Below are positions 6,699 through 14,469 of a DNA stretch of 15,539 nucleotides, piece by piece. How positions within the stretch are numbered: position 1 is the stretch's first letter; each line of letters opens with the position of its first letter. Under the pieces are notes generated by a model, which was not told where the DNA came from, did not search any database, and worked only from the letters and a program-made list of their open reading frames with translations. The stretch comes from Sphingomonas sanxanigenens. Lineage in GTDB: Bacteria > Pseudomonadota > Alphaproteobacteria > Sphingomonadales > Sphingomonadaceae. The stretch lies in the NCBI GenBank assembly GCA_003240855.1, contig QFNN01000071.1, positions 1-15,539 of the forward strand, written 5' to 3'. A program made the translations under genes and the position numbers.

Positions 6699-7400
6699 AT
6701 GAGCAGATTGCGAACCCATCCTGAGCGTCATGCGGTGTCACGCATCGGTTGGTTGCGTGCCGCTGTACTCGGCGCCAACGACGGGATCGTGTCGACGGCC
6801 AGCCTGATCGTCGGCGTTGCCGCTTCAGGCGCCGAAAAGTCGGGGATATTGGTGGCTGGCGCAGCAGCGCTGGTCGCAGGCGCGATGTCCATGGCCGCCG
6901 GGGAATATGTGTCGGTGAGTTCGCAGGCCGATACGGAGAAAGCCGATCTCGCCCGAGAAGGCGGCGAGTTGGCCGGTCAACCAGACCTTGAGCGCAATGA
7001 ACTGGCCGAGATTTACGTGGCGCGCGGGCTCGACAAGGACTTGGCGCTTCGCGTCGCTGATCAGCTTATGGCCAGCGACGCGCTGGGCGCCCATGCGCGC
7101 GATGAACTTGGCATTTCCGAAGTCGTGACCGCCCGTCCACTCCAGGCGGCGCTCACCTCCGCGGCGACCTTCAGTACAGGCGCGCTCATGCCGCTGGCAC
7201 TGGTCGCTGTCGCGCCGCGCGCCAGTCTCGTGCCGATCGAGATCGCCGCGACATTGCTGTTCCTCATACTGCTCGGTACGCTCGGCGCATGGGCCGGTGG
7301 CGCGCAGCCGGTGCGCTCGGTCTTGCGGGTGACATTCTGGGGGGCGCTCGCCATGGCGGCAACAGCAGGGATCGGGCGGCTGTTCGGGACGGTCGTATAG
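6699..7400 (+). CDS. VIT1/CCC1-family iron/manganese transporter
   Basis: A 233-residue inner-membrane protein of the VIT1/CCC1 family, which moves Fe2+ or Mn2+ out of the cytoplasm, usually by proton antiport. Family signatures are GANDGIVSTASLIVGV (25-40) and GAMSMAAGEYVSVSSQ (61-76), with membrane-embedded Asp28, Met63 and Glu69. Residues 77-145 form the soluble helical metal-binding domain, rich in acidic residues (Glu80, Glu87, Glu90, Glu98, Glu102, Glu104) and ending SDALGAHARDELG. Two or three helices follow (about 150-230). The ATG at 6699 is chosen because the protein start MSRLRTH and the preceding GAGG are conserved in the relic copy at 2658. A regulator box sits immediately upstream, and only 67 bases separate its end from the cytochrome gene. 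Confidence 0.93.
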   Translation: MSRLRTHPERHAVSRIGWLRAAVLGANDGIVSTASLIVGVAASGAEKSGILVAGAAALVAGAMSMAAGEYVSVSSQADTEKADLAREGGELAGQPDLERNELAEIYVARGLDKDLALRVADQLMASDALGAHARDELGISEVVTARPLQAALTSAATFSTGALMPLALVAVAPRASLVPIEIAATLLFLILLGTLGAWAGGAQPVRSVLRVTFWGALAMAATAGIGRLFGTVV

Positions 7401-7411
7401 CCCCTCGTTCT

Positions 7412-7429
7412 CGTCAGGATTCGGTCAGA
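7412..7429 (+). promoter_or_regulatory. Direct-repeat regulator box 3 (upstream of the cytochrome-regulator-kinase operon)
   Basis: CGTCAGGATTCGGTCAGA, half-sites 11 bp apart. Eight bases after the last half-site comes CCTAGCC (7437-7443), at the same spacing as after box 4, so it may be the core promoter element. The regulator gene is the second gene downstream, which implies self-regulation. Confidence 0.72.
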
Positions 7430-7442
7430 CAATCTGCCTAGC

Positions 7443-7458
7443 CCTTCCTTCGGGAAGG
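7443..7458 (+). promoter_or_regulatory. C(UUCG)G hairpin over the ribosome site of the cytochrome gene
   Basis: CCTTCC (7443-7448) and GGAAGG (7453-7458) form a perfect 6-bp stem closed by the very stable TTCG tetraloop. The right arm is the first part of the ribosome site GGAAGGAAG (7453-7461), 6-14 bases before the ATG at 7468, so folding would hide part of it. If transcription starts downstream of 7443, the stem is not made. Confidence 0.5.
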
Positions 7459-7467
7459 AAGAATTGT

Positions 7468-8157
7468 ATGACAAATCTCGCTCAGGCGGACACGTTGAAG
7501 GTCTGGGACGCGCCGCTGCGATTGTTCCATTGGCTGCTCGTTCTGGCCATTCTGGTGGCTTTTCTATCGTCCGAAGACGACAGCCCGATCGCCAGTTGGC
7601 ATATGGTGGCAGGATGGTGCGCCGCTGTGCTGCTGGCGTTTCGCTTGGTCTGGGGCCTGGTCGGCGGCGAACATGCCCGCTTTGCGCGTTTCATCAAACC
7701 GACGGCGATCGGCTCGCATGTGCGCGAGCTGTTCGCCGGCCGTCCGGAACGCTCCGTCGGACACAATCCGCTCGGAGCGATCGCCGTCCTCGCCCTGCTT
7801 GGCCTGACCGGAATCGTCCTTTGGAGCGGTGTTAGCGTCGCGGCGCACAAGCTCGACAAGGATTTCCACGAAACGCTTGCCTATGGCTTGCTGGCGCTCG
7901 TCGCCCTCCATGTCGGCGCCGTTGTCCTGATGTCGTTTCTCACTCGTGAAAATCTGGTTCGCGCGATGGTCACCGGCCGCAAGAGAGCCGGTCTTCATCC
8001 TGATACTCGTGACGCGCGGGCGCCCGGAGCACTTGCGCTGCTGGTCGGCAGCGCCACCATCATCCTGGCGGTGATCCTGATCCTTCGGAGCGAGCCGACC
8101 GCGTTCACACCGCATATGCGCGATGGCGCCCATGAACATCACGAGGACAAGGATTGA
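7468..8157 (+). CDS. Cytochrome b561-type (Ni-hydrogenase b-subunit-like) membrane protein
   Basis: A 229-residue dihaem b-type cytochrome of the inner membrane that would pass electrons between the quinone pool and a c-type cytochrome or other periplasmic partner. Hydrophobic helices lie at about 17-34, 43-64, 102-124, 136-157 and 187-207. Likely haem ligands are His21 (RLFHW), His45 (SWHMVAG), His134 (DFHETLAYG) and His148 (ALHVG). The ORF's last residues are rich in His and acidic groups (HMRDGAHEHHEDKD), facing away from the core and possibly metal-binding. The usual cytochrome c partner gene is not beside it, although a possible cytochrome c relic exists at 2683. The start is fixed by GGAAG six bases before the ATG. 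It is the first gene of the operon with the response regulator, 74 bases downstream. Confidence 0.9.
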   Translation: MTNLAQADTLKVWDAPLRLFHWLLVLAILVAFLSSEDDSPIASWHMVAGWCAAVLLAFRLVWGLVGGEHARFARFIKPTAIGSHVRELFAGRPERSVGHNPLGAIAVLALLGLTGIVLWSGVSVAAHKLDKDFHETLAYGLLALVALHVGAVVLMSFLTRENLVRAMVTGRKRAGLHPDTRDARAPGALALLVGSATIILAVILILRSEPTAFTPHMRDGAHEHHEDKD

Positions 8158-8231
8158 AGACTTCTGACGGCCCCCTGCTAGAACGGATCATGGCCAGCGA
8201 TCATCATCTCCCTCGAAGGTTCCAGTGATTC

Positions 8232-8909
8232 ATGCGTCTTCTCGTCATCGAAGATAATGCGCGAATGGCAGCGCTGGTCGCAGACGGCCTCCAGCGCCGG
8301 AACTTCGTGTGTGATGTCGCCCATAGCCTTGCAGCGGCCGAGGATGCGATGGGCGGCACAACCTATGACGCGATCGTGCTCGACCTTGGGCTACCCGATG
8401 GCGACGGAACCGACTGGCTTACGAGCCGCCGAAAATATCACGAGATGCCGCCCGCGATCATGCTGACCGCGCGCGGGGCATTGGAGGATCGCATCACGGG
8501 CCTCGATGCCGGAGCGGATGACTATCTCGTGAAGCCGGTCGAGATCGATGAACTTGCAGCGCGCATCCGCGCGCTGCTACGTCGCCCCGGCGTGCGGATA
8601 CAGCCGGTGATCGAGGTAGGACGACTATATTTCGACGTCGCCAACCGCACCGCCCGCGCTGGCGATCAGGAGATCGATCTGTCGCGCCGCGAAGCCGATC
8701 TGCTGGAATTGTTGATGCGGCACGCGGGAACGGTCGTGCATCGCGCCGTGATTGAGAATGCCCTTTATAGTTTCAGCGATCCTGTGACGCCCAATGCTAT
8801 CGAGGCCACGATCTCGCGGGTGCGGCGCAAGCTGGAGGATGCTCACGTCACCGGCGCGCTCCATACCGTTCGAGGCGTTGGCTATATGCTGAAGGACAAT
8901 GGCGCGTGA
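8232..8909 (+). CDS. OmpR/PhoB-family response regulator
   Basis: A 225-residue two-domain transcription factor. The receiver domain (1-115) has the acidic pair Glu7/Asp8, phosphoacceptor Asp51 (VLDLGLPDGDG), Thr79 (MLTARG) and Lys101 (YLVKPVE). The C-terminal winged helix (about 125-222) has LSRREADLLELLM, a recognition helix around ATISRVRRKLE and the closing TVRGVGYML. OmpR-family proteins bind as dimers to direct repeats about 10-11 bp apart, which is exactly the form of the four GTCAG boxes in this window, so it is the natural candidate to bind them. It resembles QseB/TctD/CzcR-type regulators; I cannot choose between these. The stop overlaps the kinase start by 3 bases. The ribosome site is weak (AAGG, 12 bases off), suggesting coupling or low expression. 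Confidence 0.95.
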   Translation: MRLLVIEDNARMAALVADGLQRRNFVCDVAHSLAAAEDAMGGTTYDAIVLDLGLPDGDGTDWLTSRRKYHEMPPAIMLTARGALEDRITGLDAGADDYLVKPVEIDELAARIRALLRRPGVRIQPVIEVGRLYFDVANRTARAGDQEIDLSRREADLLELLMRHAGTVVHRAVIENALYSFSDPVTPNAIEATISRVRRKLEDAHVTGALHTVRGVGYMLKDNGA

Positions 8910-9922
8910 CCGATCGCCGATCCGTATCGCGACGCCTCAAACGCGGCCTGGGCCTGATCGGTCTGGTCGGCACCTTCCTGCTGCTGGCTGCTGTCGTCTT
9001 CTTCTACAGTTTCACCTTCGCCCATCTCGATGCGCAAGCGGCGATGGCGCGCGCCAGCCGCGAAATGCTTGAGCATGTTGCGCTGCCGGTGGCGATTCTG
9101 ATGATCCCCGTTACCGTGCTTGTGCTTCGCGTGATCCGCCAGGCATTCCGACCGCTCGAAGAGGTAGCGGCGGAGATCGAGGCGGTGCAAGGCCATGAGC
9201 GCGGCTTCCGTATCGACAATTCGCAGATGCCTACCGAAGCGCTGCCTTTCACTAGCGCCGTCAACGACCTGCTCGCGCGCCTCGACGAAGCGGCGAAGCG
9301 CCAGGAAGCCTTCGCCGCCGATGTCGCGCACGAACTGCGCACACCGCTCGCCTTGCTGTCCCTCGAACTCGATCGGTTGGAGCATGACGATGCGGAGCGG
9401 CTCAAAAAGGATGTCGCGGCAATGCGTCGGCTGATCGATCAGCTCATGCTGCTGGCGCAGATCGATGCCGATGCAGTCGCCCAGATCCCGCTGGCGCAGA
9501 TATCGCTGAGCGATGTGGCAAGCGATGTCGTCGGGGCGGCCGCGCCGGCCATCATTGCCGGAGGCAAGACCATTGAACTCGTGACTGGCATTCACGCGCC
9601 CGTCACGCGGGGTCGGCGCGAGGCGATTTCGGCGGCGCTGCGCAACCTCATCGAGAACGCCGTGCGGGTGACTCCGGCCGGCGGCGCCATCCAGGTGCTT
9701 GTTGGTCCGGGTGCAAGCATCAGCGTGCGTGACGAAGGGCCTGGCCTGCCGCCAGACCGGCTACGCAATCTCGTGCAACGCCATCGCCGCGCCGATCATG
9801 CCAGCAAGGACGGCGCTGGGCTTGGCCTCGCCATCGTCGAGCGGATCATGGCCGCGCACGAAGGCACGCTCGAGACCGATCCCGATCGCCATGATTTGAT
9901 ACTGCGCTTCCCCGAACCCTGA
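8906..9922 (+). CDS. Sensor histidine kinase, partner of the response regulator
   Basis: A 338-residue kinase starting with GTG (8906) in a GTGA overlap with the regulator stop. TM1 spans about 13-37 and TM2 about 57-76, so the periplasmic part is only about 20 residues; there is no folded sensor domain. A short HAMP-like linker follows. The H-box AADVAHELRTPLALL carries phospho-His142. The ATPase domain has the N-box LRNLIENAVRVTP (Asn251), the G1 box VRDEGPGLP (Asp276) and the G2 box DGAGLGLAIV (303-308 region). The protein length is below that of kinases with a full periplasmic sensor. The signal could be sensed in the membrane or through a partner such as the cytochrome in the same operon, which is speculation. 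Confidence 0.94.
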   Translation: MTDRRSVSRRLKRGLGLIGLVGTFLLLAAVVFFYSFTFAHLDAQAAMARASREMLEHVALPVAILMIPVTVLVLRVIRQAFRPLEEVAAEIEAVQGHERGFRIDNSQMPTEALPFTSAVNDLLARLDEAAKRQEAFAADVAHELRTPLALLSLELDRLEHDDAERLKKDVAAMRRLIDQLMLLAQIDADAVAQIPLAQISLSDVASDVVGAAAPAIIAGGKTIELVTGIHAPVTRGRREAISAALRNLIENAVRVTPAGGAIQVLVGPGASISVRDEGPGLPPDRLRNLVQRHRRADHASKDGAGLGLAIVERIMAAHEGTLETDPDRHDLILRFPEP

Positions 9923-9947
9923 CTGCCGATTGACCTGTCGCCTGTCT

Positions 9948-9965
9948 CGTCAGGGTTCCGTCAGA
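9948..9965 (+). promoter_or_regulatory. Direct-repeat regulator box 4 (upstream of the RND efflux operon)
   Basis: CGTCAGGGTTCCGTCAGA, identical to box 1 except for the last base. CCTAGCC follows at 9973-9979 at the same spacing as after box 3. Only 22 bases separate the last half-site from the adaptor ATG, so the transcript leader must be very short. Confidence 0.73.
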
Positions 9966-9986
9966 CTCGCCGCCTAGCCGGATGGC

Positions 9987-11096
9987 ATGTCCAGACGATA
10001 TTATCCGATTGCAGGCGTGGCCGTTCCGCTCGCTTTGGCGGCCTTTTGGTGGCTTGCGCCGCATTCCGAACCCACCGCCGCGAAAGCGCCTGCCGATAAA
10101 GCGCAGACTGCCGCGGGGGTGTTGGTCGTTGATGCAAAGCGCGCGGCGCAAATGGGCATTCGTCTAACCGCCGCGACCGTTGCCGAGGAAGCCCCGCTCG
10201 TCACTATTCCAGCGGTGATCCAGCCTCCAGCCAACGCCCGCGTGGCGGTGGCCGCGACCTTCCCCGGTGTCGTCACCCGGACGTATGTGGTGGAAGGCGA
10301 CAGCGTGCGGCAGGGACAGGCGCTTGCAACCGTCGCCAGTCGCGAAGTGCTGACGCTCGGCTCGGACCTCACCCGCGCCCATGCGCGTGCGGGCGTTGCG
10401 CAGTCCAATGCGGCGCGCCTGTCGCAGCTCAGCCGGGAGGGCATCATCGCTCCAGCCCGCGCGGACGAGGCGCGCGCCATCGCCGCCGAGAGCAATGCGG
10501 ACGTATCGGAAAAGGCGCGTATCCTGCGCATGGTGGGCGGCCATGGCGGCAGCGGCTCCTATACGCTGACCGCGCCGATCGCGGGCCGCGTGACCAGCGC
10601 GGCCATCCAGACAGGCAATCCGGTCGACGGCACCACCGCGCCTTATGTGATCGATGCCGCAAACCGCTATGAAGTCATCGGGCAACTGCCCGAACGGCTG
10701 GTCGGTCAGGTGCGGCTTGGTATGACCGTGCATCTGCCACCTGACATTTCCGGCCGGATTATCGCCGTCGGTTCGACGATCGATCCCGCAACGCGCTCGG
10801 CCAGCCTCAAGGCGGAAATCCCGGCAGGGCCAGGCGTCGTCGCGGGCCGGGCGACCAGCATCGTGATTTCCGGTCCCGCACCGGCGGGCGCGGTCAGCGT
10901 GCCGGAGACCGCCGTCACAATGATCGACGGCAGGTCGGCCGTGTTCGTGGCAGCGCAGGGCGGTTACGCGGTTCGCCCCGTGACGAGCGGAACGGCCAGC
11001 AACGGCCGGATCGTTCTGCTCTCAGGCGTAAAGCCCGGTGAACAGGTGGTGACCTCCGGCACGAGCGCGCTCAAGGCGCTCGCCGCGGCGCGCTAG
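9987..11096 (+). CDS. RND efflux periplasmic adaptor (membrane-fusion protein), CzcB/CusB-like
   Basis: A 369-residue adaptor that links the inner-membrane pump to the outer-membrane channel. Residues 7-24 form a membrane anchor or signal segment; there is no lipobox cysteine. The lipoyl half-motifs are around 85-118 (FPGVVTRTYVVEGDSVRQGQ) and 192-212 (LTAPIAGRVTSAAIQTG), with a helical hairpin between them (about 120-182). The beta-barrel covers about 225-298 and the membrane-proximal domain about 300-366. Unlike CusB it lacks an N-terminal Met cluster, and unlike CzcB it has no His-rich N-terminal extension. The start is placed at 9987 because only this ATG is in frame with the anchor; no good ribosome site exists, consistent with a near-leaderless message. 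It is nine bases before the pump gene. Confidence 0.93.
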   Translation: MSRRYYPIAGVAVPLALAAFWWLAPHSEPTAAKAPADKAQTAAGVLVVDAKRAAQMGIRLTAATVAEEAPLVTIPAVIQPPANARVAVAATFPGVVTRTYVVEGDSVRQGQALATVASREVLTLGSDLTRAHARAGVAQSNAARLSQLSREGIIAPARADEARAIAAESNADVSEKARILRMVGGHGGSGSYTLTAPIAGRVTSAAIQTGNPVDGTTAPYVIDAANRYEVIGQLPERLVGQVRLGMTVHLPPDISGRIIAVGSTIDPATRSASLKAEIPAGPGVVAGRATSIVISGPAPAGAVSVPETAVTMIDGRSAVFVAAQGGYAVRPVTSGTASNGRIVLLSGVKPGEQVVTSGTSALKALAAAR

Positions 11097-11105
11097 GCCC
11101 GGCCG

Positions 11106-14100
11106 ATGCTGCGTTCGCTCGTCGCCACAGCGCTCTCCTATCGCCTGCTCGTCCTGCTGCTCGCCGCTGTGACGGCAGGGCTAGGGATATGGGCCTTCGT
11201 CAACTTGCCGGTCGACGCCTATCCAAACATCGCCCAGACACAGGTGAAGCTAATCCTGAAAGCCCCCGGCATGACGCCGGAGGAGGTAGAAAGCCGCGTT
11301 ATCACGCCGATCGAACAGGAGATGCTGGGCATCCCCAATCAGGCGATCCTGCGCTCAGCGGCCAAATACGCCATCGCCGACATCACCATCGATTTCACCG
11401 ATGGCACCGACATCTATTGGGCGCGCCAACAGGTCGCCGAGCGGTTGTCGGGCGTAATGGGCGATCTACCCGCATCGGTGACGGGCGGTCTGGCGCCGAT
11501 CTCCACGCCGCTTTCCGACGTTTACATGTTTACGATCGAAGGGCCGCTATCGCTCCAGCAGAAGCGTGAGCTACTCGACTGGACGATCCGCCCGGCGCTG
11601 CGCACCGTGCCCGGCGTCGCGGACGTCAACGCGCTCGGCGGCTATGTCCGCACCTTCGAAGTGAGGCCCGATCCGGTGGCGTTGGCCTCCGCGAAGCTTT
11701 CGATTGCCGATCTGCGTGCGGCAATCGAAAGCGGCAATCGCAACGATGGCGCGGGACGCCTCGCCAATGGCGAGGAAGCGCTGATCGTCCGCGCGGTTGG
11801 CGCGATCCGCAATGCCGAAGACCTGCAATCGCTCGTCATCGCCAGCCGTGATGGGCGCATCGTACGGCTGGGCGATGTCGCCTCGGTCGGCAGCGGCAGC
11901 CTCACTCGCTATGGCGCGGTGACGAAGAACGGCAACGCCGAAGCGGTCGAAGGGCTGGTGATCGCGCTGCGCGGGGCGGACGCCCGGCAGGTGGTGGACG
12001 GCGTTCGCACGCGCCTCGCCGAGGTCGAGCGCGGCTTGCCCGCTGGCACGCGTATCAATGTGTTCTACGATCGCTCCGACCTGATCGAACGGGCGGTGGG
12101 CACGGTCGAAGAAGCGCTGATCGAGGCGACCGTCCTCGTCGTCGTGCTGCTGATCCTGTTCCTGGGCGACTGGCGCGCTGCTGCGATCGTCGCCGCGACC
12201 TTGCCGATGGCGGCGCTCATCACCTTCCTCTTCATGCGCGGCATGGGCCTCTCCGCCAATCTGATGAGCCTTGGCGGGCTTGCGATCGCGATCGGGATGC
12301 TGGTCGATGGCGCGGTGGTGGTGGTCGAGAATGTGGTCGAACGGCTCGGCCGCGATCACGATGGAGATACGCCCCGGCTCAACCATGTGTTTCGTGCGAC
12401 CAGCGAAGTGATCGTCCCGGTCTCGGCCGGCATCCTCATCATCGCGCTGGTGTTCCTGCCGTTGCTCTCATTGCAAGGGTTGGAGGGCAAATTGTTCGCC
12501 CCTGTCGCGCTCACCATCGTCTTCGCGCTCGCAGGCTCTCTCCTGCTGGCGCTGACGCTGGTGCCGGTACTGTCCTCCTTCGGCCTCAAAAGCGGCCACC
12601 ATGGCGAGCCGTGGATCATGCGCCAGCTTGGCCCGCGCTACCGCGTGCTGCTGGACGGCGCGTTCGCGCGCAAAAGGCTGGTCTATGGCCTCTCTGCTCT
12701 GGGACTGGTGCTGGCTGGCATAGCCTATGGCGCGGTTGGCAAGACCTTCATGCCGACGATGGACGAGGGCTCGGTCATCGTCCAACTCACCAAGCTGCCT
12801 TCGATCAACCTCGACCAGTCGGTTGCCGGTGATCTGGCCGTGCAACGCGCGCTCCGGGCCGTGCCCGAGGTCGAGGACGTGATCGCCCGCGTCGGTTCGG
12901 ACGAAATCGGCCTCGATCCGATGGGCCTCAACGAGACCGACAGCTTCGTCCGATTGAAGCCACGCTCCGAATGGCGCGGCAACAAGGATTTTGTGATCGA
13001 GGAAATCCGCAAGGCGCTGGAGGGGCTTCCCGGCATCACTCCCAGCTACACCCAGCCGATCGAGATGCGCGTCTCAGAGATGCTGACCGGTGCGCGCGGC
13101 GATCTCGCGGTCAAGATCTTCGGCCCCGACCTCAATACGCTTGCCGATCTCGCCGGCCAGATCCAGCACACGCTGTCGGGCGTTCGCGGTGCCTCGGAAG
13201 TGCTGACGGTCGCCAACGACAGCGTGGACTATCTTCAACTCGACATCGACCGCGCAGCGGCCGGGCGGTTCGGAATGCCGGTCGACCAAATGCAGGATGC
13301 CTTGCGCGCTCAGGTCGAGGGGATGCGCGCGGGTGTCGTGGCGGAAGGGCAGAAGCGGACGCCGATCGTCATCCGAGGCGATGAGAGCCTTCGGAAAGAC
13401 GCCGCGCGCTTCGCCGATCTGCAATTGCGCACGCCTGATGGCACGCTCGCGCGCGTCAGCGACATGGCGCGGGTCGCGCGCACGCAGGGGCCGGTCAAGC
13501 TCGACCATGAGAATGGTTCACGCTTCGCCTTGGTGCAGGCATTCGTCTCCGGGCGCGATCTGGTCGGCTATGTCGATGAGGCGAAGGCTGCGGTGGCGAC
13601 GAAGGTACGGCTTCCGGCAGGGTACAGCATCGTCTGGGGCGGCCAGTTCGAAAATCAGCAGCGCGCCTCGGCACGGCTGATGACGGTGATCCCGATCGCG
13701 CTGGGACTGATCTTCCTCGTGCTGTTGGCGACACTGCGCTCGCTCCGCGCGTCGCTGCTGATCCTCGCCAATATCCCCTTCGCCATGGTCGGTGGTCTGG
13801 TCTCGCTCTGGGTGTCGGGCGAATATCTCTCCGTGCCTGCTTCGGTCGGATTCATCGCCCTACTCGGCATCGCGGTGCTCAACGGGCTGGTGCTCGTCGC
13901 CTATTTCCGGCAGCTCCGCACGGAAGGGCTAGGCATGGCCGAGGCGGTACGGCTCGGCGCGCAGCGGCGACTGCGGCCCGTGCTGATGACCGCCAGCATC
14001 ACCGCCTTCGGCCTGGTGCCGCTCTTGTTCGCCAGCGGGCCTGGATCGGAGATCCAGCGTCCGCTCGCCATCGTCGTCATCGGCGGCCTCATCACTTCCA

Positions 14101-14177
14101 CCCTGCTGACGCTGATCCTGCTGCCGATCCTGTTCGAGCGCTTCGGCGAAAGCGCGGGAGAACCCGAAAATGCCTGA
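11106..14177 (+). CDS. Heavy-metal efflux RND pump, CzcA/CusA family
   Basis: A 1023-residue proton-driven inner-membrane pump with the standard plan: TM1 (about 11-31), a large periplasmic loop, TM2-6 (about 338-490), TM7, a second loop, and TM8-12 at the end. The TM4 motif AIGMLVDGAVVVVEN has Asp401 and Glu408, matching Asp405/Glu412 of CusA, while the position six residues before (Asp402 of CzcA) is Ala395, as in CusA. Aligned without gaps to CusA, the Cu(I)-binding methionines 573, 623 and 672 correspond to Gln560, Glu610 and Met659, so the copper site is not conserved. Substrate is therefore probably a divalent metal such as zinc, cobalt, nickel or cadmium, but cannot be fixed. It overlaps the DUF3240 gene by 8 bases. 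Confidence 0.95.
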   Translation: MLRSLVATALSYRLLVLLLAAVTAGLGIWAFVNLPVDAYPNIAQTQVKLILKAPGMTPEEVESRVITPIEQEMLGIPNQAILRSAAKYAIADITIDFTDGTDIYWARQQVAERLSGVMGDLPASVTGGLAPISTPLSDVYMFTIEGPLSLQQKRELLDWTIRPALRTVPGVADVNALGGYVRTFEVRPDPVALASAKLSIADLRAAIESGNRNDGAGRLANGEEALIVRAVGAIRNAEDLQSLVIASRDGRIVRLGDVASVGSGSLTRYGAVTKNGNAEAVEGLVIALRGADARQVVDGVRTRLAEVERGLPAGTRINVFYDRSDLIERAVGTVEEALIEATVLVVVLLILFLGDWRAAAIVAATLPMAALITFLFMRGMGLSANLMSLGGLAIAIGMLVDGAVVVVENVVERLGRDHDGDTPRLNHVFRATSEVIVPVSAGILIIALVFLPLLSLQGLEGKLFAPVALTIVFALAGSLLLALTLVPVLSSFGLKSGHHGEPWIMRQLGPRYRVLLDGAFARKRLVYGLSALGLVLAGIAYGAVGKTFMPTMDEGSVIVQLTKLPSINLDQSVAGDLAVQRALRAVPEVEDVIARVGSDEIGLDPMGLNETDSFVRLKPRSEWRGNKDFVIEEIRKALEGLPGITPSYTQPIEMRVSEMLTGARGDLAVKIFGPDLNTLADLAGQIQHTLSGVRGASEVLTVANDSVDYLQLDIDRAAAGRFGMPVDQMQDALRAQVEGMRAGVVAEGQKRTPIVIRGDESLRKDAARFADLQLRTPDGTLARVSDMARVARTQGPVKLDHENGSRFALVQAFVSGRDLVGYVDEAKAAVATKVRLPAGYSIVWGGQFENQQRASARLMTVIPIALGLIFLVLLATLRSLRASLLILANIPFAMVGGLVSLWVSGEYLSVPASVGFIALLGIAVLNGLVLVAYFRQLRTEGLGMAEAVRLGAQRRLRPVLMTASITAFGLVPLLFASGPGSEIQRPLAIVVIGGLITSTLLTLILLPILFERFGESAGEPENA

Positions 14178-14469
14178 TCTCCTGTTCACCCTGCATTGCG
14201 CTGTCCCGGACGCCGAAGGGCTAATCGACTCCATCCGCGCGATCTCCCGGGCGCCGATTCATATCCGGGCGGAGAATGTGCGTGGTCGTGACTTCGACGA
14301 TGCCGGGACAGCAGAGCGGGTCTCCGGCGAACTCAAGCGCACGACTATCGAACTGATCGTCGGTGAGGACATGGTGCCGGATTTGCTTCGCGCAGTGAAA
14401 GAAGCACGGCACGATCTGCCAGTGCGTTGGCGAACCGTTCCGCTCGTCGATCAGGGAAGGATCGCCTGA
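14170..14469 (+). CDS. DUF3240 family protein (PII-like, RND-associated)
   Basis: A 99-residue soluble protein with no signal peptide or membrane segment. The pattern LLFTLHCAVPDAEGLIDSI at the start, RTTIELIVGEDMVPDLLRAV in the middle and VRWRTVPLVDQGRIA at the end fits DUF3240, a small ferredoxin-like/PII-like fold repeatedly found between czcA-type and czcC-type genes. Its role is not established; a cytoplasmic metal sensor or modulator of the pump is a reasonable guess. It overlaps the pump stop by 8 bases and the next ATG by one base (TGATG), so the three genes are translationally coupled. Confidence 0.85.
   Translation: MPDLLFTLHCAVPDAEGLIDSIRAISRAPIHIRAENVRGRDFDDAGTAERVSGELKRTTIELIVGEDMVPDLLRAVKEARHDLPVRWRTVPLVDQGRIA

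Noticed and set aside
11106..14177. Naming the pump as a copper/silver exporter (CusA)
   Set aside because: Two of the three methionines of the copper site are replaced and the adaptor lacks an N-terminal Met cluster; only the family level is supported.
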